Positions 26,335-38,138 are shown, counted from the first letter of the stretch. The stretch: DNA of 64,000 nt from Austropuccinia psidii (GCA_023105745.1 JALGQZ010000011.1:31122612-31186611), one strand, 5' to 3'. Notes: generated by a model not told the origin, from the sequence alone. Numbers and translations: made by a program.

Positions 26335-27850
26335 TTCAGGGTGAGTCTATGAATGAGTTAAATAAATGTCAATACAGCTAGTACTATGATTTTGACATGG
26401 TTAAACTTTATTAAAATAATATTAAAAGACTTTACTGTTAGTGATAACAGTGGTGATGAAGCTACTGAGAGTCTTGTTTTCAGCAGTTAAATATCTATCT
26501 AATGTAATAAATATTACAATAATTATGAATTAGAATCATATCTGATATATCATAAGTATACTACTGTTGTATGACAGTTTTACCGCATAATAATAGCAAA
26601 AATAAGACGATGAGGTTCTTTTCCGGTGAGAAAAGGCCTCCTTCTATCCTTTTTGGGGACTTTTAGGGGCTGTTGATCTCTTAACACTTCTGAAGAGTGA
26701 GAAATTTCACTCTCAAAGCGTGATTGTGGTTCTGTACCATCAATTCTGATTTCAGCATAGTCAGAACTGTGGTTTTGGGAGCACAAATGATCATTCCGGA
26801 TCAATACAGGGCAAGAAAAACTCTTCACAGGCCACTTAATCACTGTTATGATGCATCCAGATTTTTGGTGACTACTATTAGTCATCCTTGCCGGTTTTAA
26901 GGTCTAAACTACCATTATTATAAGTATTAAGCGAGTACTGGTTGGTACATGTTTGGTACAGACCAGTATTGGCCAAAAGACCTCCACCCCAGATATCTCA
27001 GGAAATAATTAAGAGTTCAATAATTGGGGAGTACAGATTTGAAGAGCTTAATGAGCTCTTCAATTCTCTTTGTTCATGTTTACCCTTGCTCAAAAATTAA
27101 AAGGTTGTAAGGGCTCTCTGTTTTTTGATGTATTTTTGTACATCAGTATGCAGCTTCAACAAATTGCAAGCCAGATATCTTTGACAATTTAAAGGATATC
27201 TGAATTCCAATGATACAAAATGTTAGAGCTTGATGAGCTCTACAGATTTTTATAGGTCACAGTAAATCTGTATGTATATATGGCAAAGATACAGGGGGTT
27301 CTTTATATTGCTATTCCCAGAAATCCTGTATTTTGAGTAATAAATGTTTGCACCAAGATCCCTTTGCCAATTTCTGAGATACAGAGGTATAAGGTATCTC
27401 AAATTTAATCTCTCATTTATAGTATTAGTTTGGTCATACTTTCTTACAGTTCTGTACAAGCCCTCTTTGACTTTAAGAGGCTTCTTTGGTAAAAAAAGGG
27501 TTATAATGGTATTTCATGAAGTAAGAGTGCTACAGGGAATTGGTTGGTACCATTGTATAGCTCTCATTGAGAGATTCAATCAAAGTCCATTTTTAGGGGG
27601 GTTGCATAAAATATTAATAAGCTAGATGAGGGATGAAAATAAGGGTTTTGACTTATTTTGTCTCATCGTTAAGCTGTTGTATCTTTTTTTTTCTTATCCT
27701 ATTTGGATAAGGTTGATATGTTTATATTTAGGGATCTTTGCTCTTTGTAATTATACCTGTATTTGCTATGTTTTCCTAATACTTTATATACCATTACTTA
27801 TGCTATTTGAACGTCATTTTGGTTCTCTGTTTTGGGTCACAGGCTGACAT
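26335..27850 (+). repeat. Dispersed repeat R1, copy c (diverged)
   Basis: Begins with CAGGGTGAGTCTATGAATGAG near 26,338, matching the start of R1 copies a and b, and ends with GGGTCACAGGCTGACAT near 27,834, matching their terminal GAGTCACAGGCT. The interior is much diverged. Open frames on both strands (minus 26,580-26,885; plus 27,344-27,625 and 27,626-27,847) lie inside it and show no known domain. Confidence 0.5.
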
Positions 27851-29279
27851 AAACTTACAATATGAATTAGACAATGGTTAGCTTCCAGTTATATTTAAGT
27901 TACTGCTAATAGCTATTAATTACAGAATTAATTTGAGAAATAAGGTAAACCACTTTTAACTACCACTTACTTTGGAAAACTGGGACTTTATTAAAAATAA
28001 AATGATAACCGCACCCACTAACTTCATTCCTTATCTCACAGTTGGAATGATTTTTTACACCCAAATTTTCAGAAAATATAAGGAATTTTATTTTTCTTAT
28101 GAAACCCACTTTGGGACATGAAGAGAAAAAAATTTAATCTAGGAGAGTGCCTCTGTTTATAGCTTTGGGGATCTTCATTCAAGGTGACAAAGGGGACTCA
28201 TAAGATCTGGAGTATTTCTTGTGATTTTTCATGTGATGGATCATGACATGAAACAGTGTTCAAATTCTGACCAATAGGCTTATTCTATCATGGATTTATT
28301 GGTTTATGTGTCATAATATTACTAAATAAAGAGTCTAAATTCAATTCAAAATCAAAAATTTTGATAAATCTTGATATTTTGTCATGGTGATCAGCTCAAT
28401 TGATTTTTCATAAGGCAAATTTAACTCTTATCTGAATCAATAAGATTACTATTTAAATAAGTCAATATCCGCCTACCATCTACCAATTATTAATATTCTG
28501 ACTCCGTCCCTTGCTACTACCCTATTTTTTATTTTTGAATCTCATTTCTTACTTAACCAATTGAAACTCTAAGCATATCTTGAATCTCAAGATTTACTTA
28601 TAACATCTCTTCTGATGTATTCCAAAATACAAATTTCATCAACTTCTACTGACTATTATTGAAATATATTCCATTCATATTTCAAAAATCTAGGAACTAA
28701 GTCTCACTAGCATACAATCTAAATACACATATCCTTGAGGGAGTTTGAAATGATTCATTAGTCATGATATTACCTCCATGATGCTATAGCATGGCTATAA
28801 ACTGTCACTTTTATTCATCCTTGTAGTAAATTCTACTCTTTATTCTGTATTATTCATTTTTTACTACCCAAATTGAGAAAGGAAACCCAAGATTGTAAAA
28901 AATCAACTTTCAAAAAGTCAAAAATATTATTTGGCCAATTTAATCCTTTACACACTTTCTTTTTCCCAATTTGTGATGGTGAAGTGGGGATTAATAGCAA
29001 GATTTAATCATTTTTGTACTCCAATCAAAGAGAATATTTTCCATTATTTATCCTTATTAGCTTGATACCCTCTTTTAAGCAAATGAAAAATTCTTATTAA
29101 TGAATGGTTGGTATGTTGTTTCATAACTGCATCTGGGCACCAATACAGGTGTTTCTTGCTGTGTTGACCCACAATGCAATAACTTGAATGAAGCCTTTCA
29201 CTGTATCAACATTTAAATAAATCATGTACCTTTTTCCACACTGATCTGAGATTAAATGAGGCTGTTCTGCTTATTCATA
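27851..29279. other. AT-rich stretch, possibly old R1-related DNA
   Basis: No gene recognised. Short phrases such as TGCATCTGGGCACCAATACA near 29,131 resemble R1 interior sequence, so part of this may be the body of the R1 copy interrupted by the LTR element at 29,418. The alignment is too weak to set ends. Confidence 0.3.
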
Positions 29280-29417
29280 CAGGTCTATACTGTCTTACAC
29301 AGGATTAACCTTTGGAATATATTAGATATAGTCATAATATTGATAATTTTTCAATTATCATTGTAAAAAACACATGCGTGGGGAATCCTTTCCTTTCGGA
29401 AGCCTCATCACTACTAT
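29280..29417 (-). repeat. Dispersed repeat R1, copy d, left part (split by the LTR element)
   Basis: The bases next to the LTR (GCCTCATCACTACTAT) match R1 copy b at 52,900 (GCGCTCACCACCACTAT). The match resumes on the other side of the LTR element at 41,857. The LTR element therefore inserted into a pre-existing inverted R1 copy. Confidence 0.5.
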
Positions 29418-31525
29418 TGTGGTATTCCATACCTTTCTAGCAGTTTCAAGAAATGTTTTGAAAATTAAAGGTTTCAAAATAAAGATCACAATGAATAATT
29501 CAGGAAATCACCACTCAAAGGACATAATTAAAAAAATCACACACACCCAGGAACAACTTCAATAGTAGGGAGGAATGGAAGAATTTAGCATTCAGAATAG
29601 AAATAACCAACATATTTCTACAATTAAATAAATAATAGGGGAATCCAATCTTATGGAATTATACAAGAAAACCTACATATAAGCCTTACAGAATCAACAA
29701 CAGGATTAACACATACAGAAACTCAAAATTACATAAGAAAAGTAACATTGTAATATTCTACCCACTCTAAATCCATCAGGAAGATTATATCACTAAGAAT
29801 CCAATACATCAAAAATAAATAGATAATACAGTTCATATGACACAAGGATCATCTGACAGTATCAAATGCAACTCAATACATTAAAATCCAATAAAACTTA
29901 AAAATTACACAACAGTACAGGAGCCCAAATAAGACGTATGCAGTCCACGTGCATAAGATCTGGACATTACACAGCCTCAGGATCATCAAATACAGCTAAA
30001 TTCAACTTCAACTAGCTGCATGCAAGGGGAATACACTAAACTGTAAACCACACAGCAATTACAGTAATCAAGAATTAAAACTCAAGAAGATATCCCCACA
30101 TTTCACAGAATTATTATCTGAAACTAAATAAATCTTACAAACAAAATTATACAAGGGCTTATTCACATAACACTACCTCCATCATTTTAATCACCAGCAT
30201 TAATTCCTCAAGGCTATTCAAGCTGAATAAAGAAGTGCAAAAGAGAAGTCACTTGATATTTTTATCAAAATCCCCACCAAGAAAAACGTCTCAACCTTCA
30301 TTTTGACCAAACAAATGGTGAAAAGATCTCATTCATATGATACCATTCCCAATTTTACACACTAGCATTAATCTCTCAAGGCTGTGCAATATTACTAATG
30401 CATTATAACAGATAGGTCATCTGACTTTTGTTACAAAAATCTACACCAGCAAAATTATCTCAAGCGCAAGAATAAAAATTTACATGGAGAACCCATGGGT
30501 ACTTCTCACAACATAAAAGGAGGCCTCTCTCTCTCATTTTCTCCTCTTTCCTCATGCAAATAGCTATATACCAAGAAGGAGAATAATTATTCATCCCTTA
30601 CTAGTAGGTTAATCTATAAATTATTATTATTAAATTACACTAAATAGTGATTTAAAAATAGCTGTAGTTAACAGTGGGTCTGCCTATATTATAAATTCAT
30701 CTCTTAGTCAAATCCTCATATTCAAACAAATTACAAGAAATATTCACATACTCTTCTCACTAGAAGACAAGTCATTATTATTATTATTTATCAAATTAAA
30801 AAATAGCAAACAAAGTTACACATTAGTAGTTTCATTAAGCTTACTATTAACAGCTCTTATTATCTATTATCATCCTTCTTATCATCAATTATTACTATTG
30901 TAAGTAGTAATAAATCTATAAACCTTCACCAGTATTCTTTTGAAAAAAACATATAGTGGTGTTATTATCTATAATATTTATTAGCTATACAATTATTATT
31001 ATCACATATATATTTAACATATTATCAAAATTATTTATCAATTACACTTATTCAAAATATCAAACAATATTATTATATATTATCACTTATATAAAATATT
31101 CTCATATTAAACTATTATCCATTAAACAAAATATCTTTAACCAAGAAAACCACTTAAATCACCACTCAGTACTATTATATCTACTATATATTTTACCCAA
31201 TTATTACCTTATTATCCTAAAATAACCTACAAATTTATTCTTTTGAAATTATTTTATCTAAATTAGTATGATTATTTTATCATTAGGCTGATTATTGGAT
31301 AGGTCTGATAGAGACTGCTGAAAATTCTTCTCTAGTTGTAAAGCCACAATCTTAAATATTGATTTGTGAGCTCTGTAGGGAGATTGTTTAGTATATTCAT
31401 GGGGAAGCTAAACCACCATTAGCACCCTTGGTTACAGGATTATTTCAGCAATTCAAAACTGTTTACCTGTGATTTCCCCCTCAAGGAATGCCTTATCCAA
31501 TTCCACACTAAAAAGGAGCTCCACA
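29418..31525 (+). repeat. 5' LTR (2,108 bp)
   Basis: Aligns along its whole length with 39,768-41,856. It is longer than the other LTR mainly because of a 19-bp pyrimidine-rich stretch near 30,528-30,546. It is extremely AT-rich, with many ATTATT runs at 30,600-31,250. Open frames at 29,374-29,565 and 30,956-31,225 are LTR sequence and not genes. The R-U5 boundary cannot be set by eye. Confidence 0.93.
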
Positions 31526-31527
31526 TC

Positions 31528-31545
31528 TGGTGTCCCAACAGTGGC
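31528..31545 (+). promoter_or_regulatory. Candidate primer-binding site
   Basis: Two bases after the LTR end, TGGTGTCCCAACAGTGG begins with the TGG expected opposite a tRNA 3' CCA. The following bases do not match the common initiator-Met primer, so the tRNA species is not identified. Confidence 0.55.
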
Positions 31546-31921
31546 CATTTCAACTTCAACATTCAATAATCAGTCAATAATCAATAAAAGAAGAAAACAA
31601 AATCAACCTACCTTAAAAAAATTAATTGACAAGAATTAACCATAAACACATTCATACAATCTGGAATCTGAAAATAAATCCCATTCCAAATAATCATCAC
31701 CCTCACAATCATCAAATCAATTATACCATTTTTATTATCCAGTAAAGGAAAGAACCCCAGAAAATCAAACACCTCATGATATTTATTTACTCATTGCAAC
31801 ACCAAGAACAGAACAGAAGGAGAAAGAAGAATTAAGGATATTCTTATTCAAGTTAATTCAAGAAGCAAAGAAAAACAAGAAAAGTACAAAAGAATTTAAA
31901 GGATCAGTTTACCAAGTAAAA

Positions 31922-33262
31922 ATGAATCAACAATCAACATCTGACTTACCACCATTACCTGAAGATACTGTAGAAGGAAAGTATGCAGAAGAAAGTGAAG
32001 AAGAAGATCAAACAGTACAGATACAAACTCTTATGAAGCAAATGAAAGATCTATTGTTAACAAAAAACAAAAAGAAAGAAAAAAGAAGGGAACAAACATC
32101 ATACACACCTGGAGCCGGTCCAAGTGAACCTAAATTACCAAGGCATGTTAGGCCTGAAGATTCACCAATATCATCTACACCTGGACCAAGAGCAACCTCT
32201 ACTCCAGCAACAGAGCCAGGAGCTCAAAATATTCCCAGGAGATTGTTTTTCACTACACCTAATAATCCAACTCCATTACAGCAGAAAGTTCCAAGACAAG
32301 AAAGACCTGTGGCTAAAATTAAAGCAAAATATTACAATCTAAATTTTGATGGAGAAGAAGTAGAGAAATTTATCAATAAAGTGGAAAGAATAGCTCAAAT
32401 TGAAGGAGCAACAGATGAAGACCTAGCAATGAAAATGGCATTTTGGACAACAAACCAAAAGGTGAGTGATGCAGTTGAAGCTATGCCAGGTTATGAAGAA
32501 GGAAATTGGACACAGCTCAACACAGATCTCATAACAAAATGGGGAAGAGTTGAACCTGAAAGAAGATACAGAAAAGACTCACTGATGAAGCTTTTTTCTG
32601 AAACTCAAGAAGATGGAGGAATTGGTAGTCTATCACAATATAAAAAGTTTATGGGAGAATATGAAGCTATTGTTACTTACTTATCAAGATACAGGTATAT
32701 TCCTCAAGATAACATGTTCCATGAAGATTTATTTGACTGCCTCTCAGCTGATATTAAAGGAGCCATAAGTAAGGAAATGATTAAATATAATGTCATGGTT
32801 AGAGCTGAAGATGGAGGATACCTTATACCACCTATGAAGATCCTCAAGAAATACATTGAACAAGAATTGGAAGCCAGAATATTAGTAACCAAAAGATTCT
32901 CATTATCAAGAGATACAGGAAGGTATGTTACTGAAAATATAAAGACAGCTCACTTTAAAGAAGAGGCCTTCCCAGGAATGAATGAAGATTTTAATAAGAT
33001 GAAGGAAATTACTGAACCCCTCAAGGAACAAAAAATGGAAACTAGAAAGCAGGCACAAGGAGAAAATGAAGATTTCAAGAAATTTATTACTCAACTGGAA
33101 GAATTGAAAAGTCTATCCAAACCTCAAATGGGAGGGTCTACCAATAACCAGCTCAATAATCAACAGTTCAAACCAAGAAATGATTTACCCCCATTCTCAC
33201 AAAGGCATGTTCCCTATGCACCAGCACAAAACATACCAAAACCTTATGTCAAATGTTATTAA
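31922..33262 (+). CDS. gag: Gag protein of Ty3-type element
   Basis: This is a 446-residue open frame. Residues 1-135 are acidic and Ser/Pro-rich and probably disordered. Residues about 135-330 form the retrotransposon capsid-like region, with FDGEEVEKF, MPGYEEGNW, KWGRVEPERRYRKDS and EYEAIVTYL as landmarks. Residues 340-440 are charged and Gln/Asn-rich. The frame stops with TAA at 33,260, exactly inside a zinc knuckle: Cys444-Tyr-stop-Cys-x4-Asn-x4-Cys, where Asn replaces the usual His. Beyond the stop the same frame continues with recognisable Gag tail to TGA at 33,458. Gag packages the element RNA into cytoplasmic particles. This copy is truncated just before or within its nucleic-acid-binding motif, so it is probably decayed. 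The start is the first ATG after the leader, and the sequence matches rust Gag proteins I recall. Confidence 0.85.
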   Translation: MNQQSTSDLPPLPEDTVEGKYAEESEEEDQTVQIQTLMKQMKDLLLTKNKKKEKRREQTSYTPGAGPSEPKLPRHVRPEDSPISSTPGPRATSTPATEPGAQNIPRRLFFTTPNNPTPLQQKVPRQERPVAKIKAKYYNLNFDGEEVEKFINKVERIAQIEGATDEDLAMKMAFWTTNQKVSDAVEAMPGYEEGNWTQLNTDLITKWGRVEPERRYRKDSLMKLFSETQEDGGIGSLSQYKKFMGEYEAIVTYLSRYRYIPQDNMFHEDLFDCLSADIKGAISKEMIKYNVMVRAEDGGYLIPPMKILKKYIEQELEARILVTKRFSLSRDTGRYVTENIKTAHFKEEAFPGMNEDFNKMKEITEPLKEQKMETRKQAQGENEDFKKFITQLEELKSLSKPQMGGSTNNQLNNQQFKPRNDLPPFSQRHVPYAPAQNIPKPYVKCY

Positions 33263-33460
33263 TGTCTGGAGGAAGGAAATTCAGTAAATAGATGTAACTA
33301 TCTCTTTGATGATCAAAATAAGAAATGGGTCAGAAGACAAGGAGGTGGATATTTATTTCCCAATTGGCAAAGAGTACCAACTGATGGGAAAATATCACCA
33401 AAGAAGTTAGTGGAAGAATTTTCAAAAGAACAAGAAGAACTTATCAAGAAAAGAAAATGA
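33263..33460 (+). pseudogene. Gag C-terminal remnant with zinc knuckle, after an in-frame stop
   Basis: In the Gag frame, 33,263-33,457 reads CLEEGNSVNRCNYLFDDQ and onward to FPNWQRVPTDGKISPKKL, which is conserved-looking tail sequence. It is separated from Gag by one TAA and ends at TGA 33,458-33,460. The second half of the zinc knuckle is here. The separation could be a mutation or, less likely, a programmed read-through. Confidence 0.65.
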
Positions 33461-34076
33461 AGCTAAAGAATCAACACACCAACCAAAAGAAGTAAACATA
33501 ATACAAGCAAAGAAAAATGACATTGCAACAGCTATAGCCAAAATTGAAGATTGGGGGAGCTGGCAGCCACCAACCATATCATCAGCCAATGATCCATTTC
33601 TCAATAATTATGGATTGAGAAACACCAAACAAAGATTCTCACGAAATGAGTATCCAAGTCAAGAACTAACAAAGTCATTACCCAAAACAATGAAAACACC
33701 ACTCAAAAAGAAGCCAAACATACCTGGAGCCTATATTGAAGATGAACGGGGTACAGTGGAAAAAACAATTATTCCCACTAAATTCAATAAACTTCAAGAG
33801 TTCAAAGAGGAAGAATGAGTTATCCCAGAAGTTAAAGAAAAACAGGATTCTGGAAAGAAGCAGGAATTGACTCAAAATACCATTAAAAACAAGGATATCA
33901 AGCAAGAACACACAGAATTTCAAGAGGTTATGAGTCAAATTATCAAAAAGGTTTTGGATCAGAAAATAAATCTCACCTTAGAACAAGTTCTTATCATGTC
34001 ACCCAAAGTTATCAACCAGCTTAAAAATTTGACAACAGAAGAAAAAAACTCAATCAACTCACTTATCACAAAATAA
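33459..34076 (+). pseudogene. Gag-protease linker region in +1 frame
   Basis: Coding resumes one base over, overlapping the TGA at 33,458, with KIEDWGSWQPP and GLRNTKQRFSRNEYP as landmarks; this type of linker precedes the protease in rust Ty3 polyproteins. Stops at 33,816-33,818 and 34,074-34,076 interrupt it. The overlap in the +1 direction may reflect the original Gag-Pol frameshift, but local mutation cannot be excluded. The segment is Lys/Glu/Gln-rich. Confidence 0.55.
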
Positions 34077-34775
34077 ATTCAACCCAAACGCATAGACCAG
34101 CATTTAGGAGATTATGAACAGCCCAAATTACATTATGCCTGTCCATTGGGATTTATGCAGGTGTACCTAGGTGAAGAAGGACATGAAGTAATGGCATTAG
34201 TAGATACAGGATCAGAATTGAACATAATACCAGAAGATTCAGCAATAAAAGCAGGACTCACCACAAGATGTCTCAACATGAATTTAAGAGGAATTGGTGG
34301 TCATTGTACCTCAATTGTTGGATTAGCAGAATTTACCCCAATCACTTTAGTTACTGGGGAAGAAAGAAATATATACCTTTTTGTAGCAAGGGGATCAGTG
34401 CACACAGTATTGGGAAGACCCTTCCTTGCAGAAAATAACATCAGATTAGACTTTTCTCAACAAAAAGGGGAAATATTCAGTTATATAGATCCAGATGGAA
34501 GAAGGCTTTGCTTACCAATTTGCTCACCACAGAAAGTAGGATGGAGAGAAAACCCACCAGCAGGAATGGAAACATGTGCAGTTTCTAAATTGGAAGATTG
34601 GAAAGAATTACCATCAGAAAAAGAATCAAGTTCCAACAATCAGGAAATTTCAGAAGAACATCCTCACCAAGTATTTAAGGAAGAAGAAATAATGGAATCT
34701 GAATATGAAAGGGGAATAAAAGTGGAATTGCCTCAGTTAATACAGAAGATATTAATCCAAAGCCTAAAAAAATAA
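34077..34775 (+). CDS. Retrotransposon aspartic protease domain
   Basis: The first in-frame ATG is at 34,146, but similarity begins upstream with HYACPLGF, so the domain is part of a polyprotein. The catalytic ALVDTGSELNIIP lies at residues 17-29 counted from that ATG. NMNLRGIGGH and the second hydrophobic signature VLGRPFLAENNIRLDF follow, in the order typical of retropepsin-like enzymes, then RRLCLPICSP. The enzyme would cleave the Gag polyprotein during particle maturation. Catalytic Asp, Thr and Gly are intact. After about residue 150 the sequence turns acidic and shows no domain; reverse transcriptase would normally follow but does not. Confidence 0.85.
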   Translation: MQPKRIDQHLGDYEQPKLHYACPLGFMQVYLGEEGHEVMALVDTGSELNIIPEDSAIKAGLTTRCLNMNLRGIGGHCTSIVGLAEFTPITLVTGEERNIYLFVARGSVHTVLGRPFLAENNIRLDFSQQKGEIFSYIDPDGRRLCLPICSPQKVGWRENPPAGMETCAVSKLEDWKELPSEKESSSNNQEISEEHPHQVFKEEEIMESEYERGIKVELPQLIQKILIQSLKK

Positions 34776-36775
34776 GTCTTACAGGAATTACAATCCCAAG
34801 AAGAGAAAATGGAAATACTTGTAACCAAATATTGCAAGCCATAAACAGTGATAATTTCAAGAATCATGAAGACATTAGAAGAAAACCACTCACCAAGCTT
34901 CTCTCCCCTATAAAAGCATTAAAATCCCTTTCAAAAGGAATATTTAAGAATAGTTGGAAGTCAAGTATCAAACCAGTTGAAACAGTAATAAATGTCACAG
35001 CAGAAGCAAGATATTTGAACTCTAATCCAAACAAATTAGCATTGAATTCCTTAAAGGAAACTTCTCCCAAACACAAAATTACCATAATTAAAGATCTCAA
35101 ACATCAATACCACTCTTTATTTCAGGAAGAAAGTATTAGCTCAACTTCAAATCCTAAGGAATCTGAAGAATTAAACAAAAAATTGGAATATATCATGAAA
35201 AATCAATCAACAAATGGAAATTAGTATGGTCAAGCAACCTTAAAGAAAGCATCCAGAAAACCCAACATCAAAAATAATGGGGATAAAAGTAAATCACTCT
35301 TACCACAAGAAGTAACCAGTACACCAATTTTATTTTCAAAGTTACTCAAACCAGAAGAATCACTCAAAAAGGACAATGATGAATTCAGAAACTTTGACCT
35401 TTTCCCTTAAATATGGTAAACATTGACCCAAGGCTTATTATGGAAAATAAAGATATTATCAAACAAAACCTAAATAAGTCAAAAATTGAAATAAGAAAAT
35501 CAGAACAAGAATTGGCAAAAGAACTCACTCAAGAACCAAAAGAAGAATAAGATACTTATCTTCCCAAAGAAAATAACCTAGTTCATATTCATACATCCAA
35601 AAAGGATCCAAGATTCCCAGAATATTCTCAACACCTTAAAAATCTCAACCCAAGAAGTGAATTGAATAATACAATAAAGCCTCAAAATAAAGCTATCAAT
35701 CAAGTGGTAACTGTAGAAAAAGGAAGTGAAATTACCAAAAATGAAGATCCAATTAACCTAAAACCTCAAGATTTTACCAACACCAGAAATCCTATAGAGC
35801 AATATCTTATGGAAAACAAAGCAGAGCCAAATAAAATATATCGGTCAAATTCTATAAATCATTCAATCACTGCCAAAAAGGAAGACTCACCTACCCCACA
35901 CTATCACTCTGATAAATATTATCCAAATTTGAATCTGGGGATAAATTACCTTTCTTTGGACAAATCCAAAGAAATCCAAATGAATAAAAATGAAGAAATA
36001 AATGAAGACATCAGTAACAGACAGGAAAAACAGGACCAAAAGGCATTATCAAAACCAACAAATATGGAAGAAATTGAATCAGATGGAATTTTACTTACAG
36101 AAGACCAATTTCCCTGGGAAGGCTATACCAATTGGCAGCCTTTGAGGAATAAAAATTGCAACCTGGAACTTTACAAAATTACTGAACAAGATCACCAATG
36201 CTCAGTTCAACATATAGATTGTCTAAAAGAACTAAAGAAAAAACCAAAGGAAAAATAATATTGGGAAAGAATCCTGCCCAATAGCCAAGTAATATCAACA
36301 GAAAAAATAAGTGAAATTACTGAAAATAAATATTCAATAAACCCAGCGCTCAAAGGTCCTACCAACATCAGTATTCAAGAAAAAGAACATGAACATAGAA
36401 TAGCTCACCACTATTGACACTCACCACATCAAAAAAATTATCTTGGAAGAGAAAAAAAAATGAAAAGAAAAATTTGGTCAAAGGGATTATTCAAATATCT
36501 TTTAAGAAGAGAAGAAGAAGGGCAAAACCATATGATAGGATTTCCCCAAATCAAAAATTATCCTCAAGCTTACAACTAAACTTGGCACACATACATCAGG
36601 CTCTAATTCAAAATAAAAAAATTCTACAACATAAAAAAGAAGAAAATAATTATTTCAGCACACAAATAGGTCAAAATGGGTCCTTTATTTATATAAATAA
36701 AGAAAAAATTACATGTATTGAAGTAAACAAGGCCAAGCAAGTGTCTAGCTTTGGGAGAGGCAAATCCCAATAGCT
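34733..36775 (+). pseudogene. Long Lys/Asn/Glu-rich degraded coding region in the place of RT-RNaseH-integrase
   Basis: Open segments in changing frames (about 34,733-35,222; 35,415-36,256; 36,414-36,773) are separated by single stops or frame shifts and read as continuing protein, for example TGITIPRRENGNTC, LLTEDQFPWEGYTNWQ, ALKGPTNISIQEKEHEH, and a basic patch KKRRRRAKPYDRIS near 36,510. Composition is dominated by K, N, E, Q and S. I see none of the conserved reverse transcriptase, RNase H or integrase motifs. It is probably a long unstructured C-terminal extension of the Gag-protease polyprotein, now decaying; the function is unknown. A chance AT-rich open frame is less likely because the segments keep a hydrophilic protein-like composition over about 2 kb. 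Confidence 0.45.
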
Positions 36776-36823
36776 GAACCTACAATATCCTCTCAAAAAA
36801 AATAATTTCCTTTTCATATAAAC

Positions 36824-36827
<4 letters not shown>

Positions 36828-36867
<40 letters not shown>
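36828..36867 (+). repeat. Poly(A) run, 40 bp
   Basis: Forty uninterrupted A bases followed by further A-rich sequence to 36,888, then T-rich DNA. It separates the plus-strand coding remnants from the region of the antisense gene. It may mark an old insertion junction. Confidence 0.9.
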
Positions 36868-36869
<2 letters not shown>

Positions 36870-37316
36870 AAAAAAAAAACAACCAAAAACATAAATTGAT
36901 TCATTTATTTTTTTCATTTAAATTTTTTTTTTCATTATTTCAATTTATTATTCTTTTTTTTATCTCCCCAAAACAAATATTTATATATATAATATATATA
37001 TATATAAATATATATAATACTTATTGTTTTATTTTATTTTTTTTATCTTGCAAGTTAATAGGGTCTCAGCACAAGAGCTAAAAGTGTCAAAAAGGATCAT
37101 GTTTCTCCTTTTATTTCAAAACTTTTATCACAGAAACCTAATAAAACAAACAATATAATAATATAAAAAAAATATTAATAATAATAAAAATAATAAAAAT
37201 AAACAGAAACAAATTTTTTTTTTGGTCAATCATATGTTTAAAAAATCAAACTAGTAAAAAAACAAAAAAATAGTAAAAATAATAATAATAATAGATTAAA
37301 AGCGCCCCAATGACTG

Positions 37317-38111
37317 CTACAACAACGATTCCATTTCTTCATCAAGTATCCTACATTAAAAAGAATCATATTAGTAATAAAAATAATAATAAATAAAAAG
37401 AAATAATATATATATAACTCACTGCAACATTTGGTTATACAATTCCATGACCATACGCAATGACAAACGTAAACAACAAAGCTCTGTAGCATTCAATGAG
37501 TATTCCACGGTTTCACAATAATTTTCATAGAAATTGCCAACAAAACGCCTAAACAATCAATCAAAAGAGGCATAAATTTGATTAAAACGTTCCTCGCGTC
37601 GAAATTGTAAAGCCGGCGGTGAAGCAGAAACAAGACGAGGCTTGTAAGGAGGCGGAGGATTAGGGATTGGTGATGGAACATTTGGAGTGATAACCGCAGG
37701 AGGTACTGGATCACCAAGAATTGAGGCGATTTCAGAAGATGTCAGCCCACTCAAATGGCTAACATGAACAGGAGAAGAAGTCGGGTCATCAGGGTTAAAA
37801 GATGACAAAGCCATTTGGACAAGGCTTGACTTGGGTAAACTGGTGACTGGAACAAAAGACAAGGGTGGAATAGTTGCCGGTGTCAAATGCTGCTCATCAC
37901 ATGACATACAATCTATTGTATATCAAATCCCCCCATGAAAAACTGTAATTACTTCTTGACCACTCTTGGATGTATTGATAAAAAATGCTATAGTCTGCAT
38001 TACAACTCAGGATATAAAAAATAAAACAAAAATAAACATAACAAAATAAGGGGCAGAACTCACCGCCTTGGAAGGATGCCCTGAAACCCATGCATGCAGT
38101 GGCATTACATT
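37317..38111 (-). CDS. Antisense spliced gene inside the LTR element, unknown function
   Basis: On the minus strand, exons joined by good GT-AG introns read in frame: 38,111-38,064 (ECNATACMGFRASFQG; donor GTGAGT), 37,994 to about 37,950 (DYSIFYQYIQEWSR; intron about 40 nt), and a longer exon from about 37,913 (CMSCDEQHLTPATIPPL) through a proline-rich segment with NPPPPYKPRL to about 37,560. Next comes a segment with FVGNFYENYCETVEY and LRMVMELYNQMLQ, ending at donor GTGAGT 37,422, and a last exon 37,350-37,317 (ILDEEMESLL, stop TAG). A TGA at about 37,559 lies between the two middle segments and may be removed by another intron ending TTGTTTAG, or may be a real stop. Codons are less AT-rich than the flanks. 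I do not recognise the family; the Cys-rich N-terminal part, Pro-rich linker and helical C-terminal part are what can be seen. The first exon is not identified. Confidence 0.5.
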
Positions 38112-38138
38112 CTAAAGCCCACCAAAGTTTTATTTTTG

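Noticed and set aside
26580..26885. Minus-strand 101-codon frame of fairly balanced composition
   Set aside because: It lies inside R1 copy c, shows no recognisable domain, and is not shared with the other R1 copies.
29374..29565. Open frame starting before the left LTR
   Set aside because: It crosses the LTR boundary, and the same peptide recurs at the right LTR; it is repeat sequence.
36689..36904. Minus-strand frame with a poly-Phe run
   Set aside because: Produced by the 40-base poly(A) tract.
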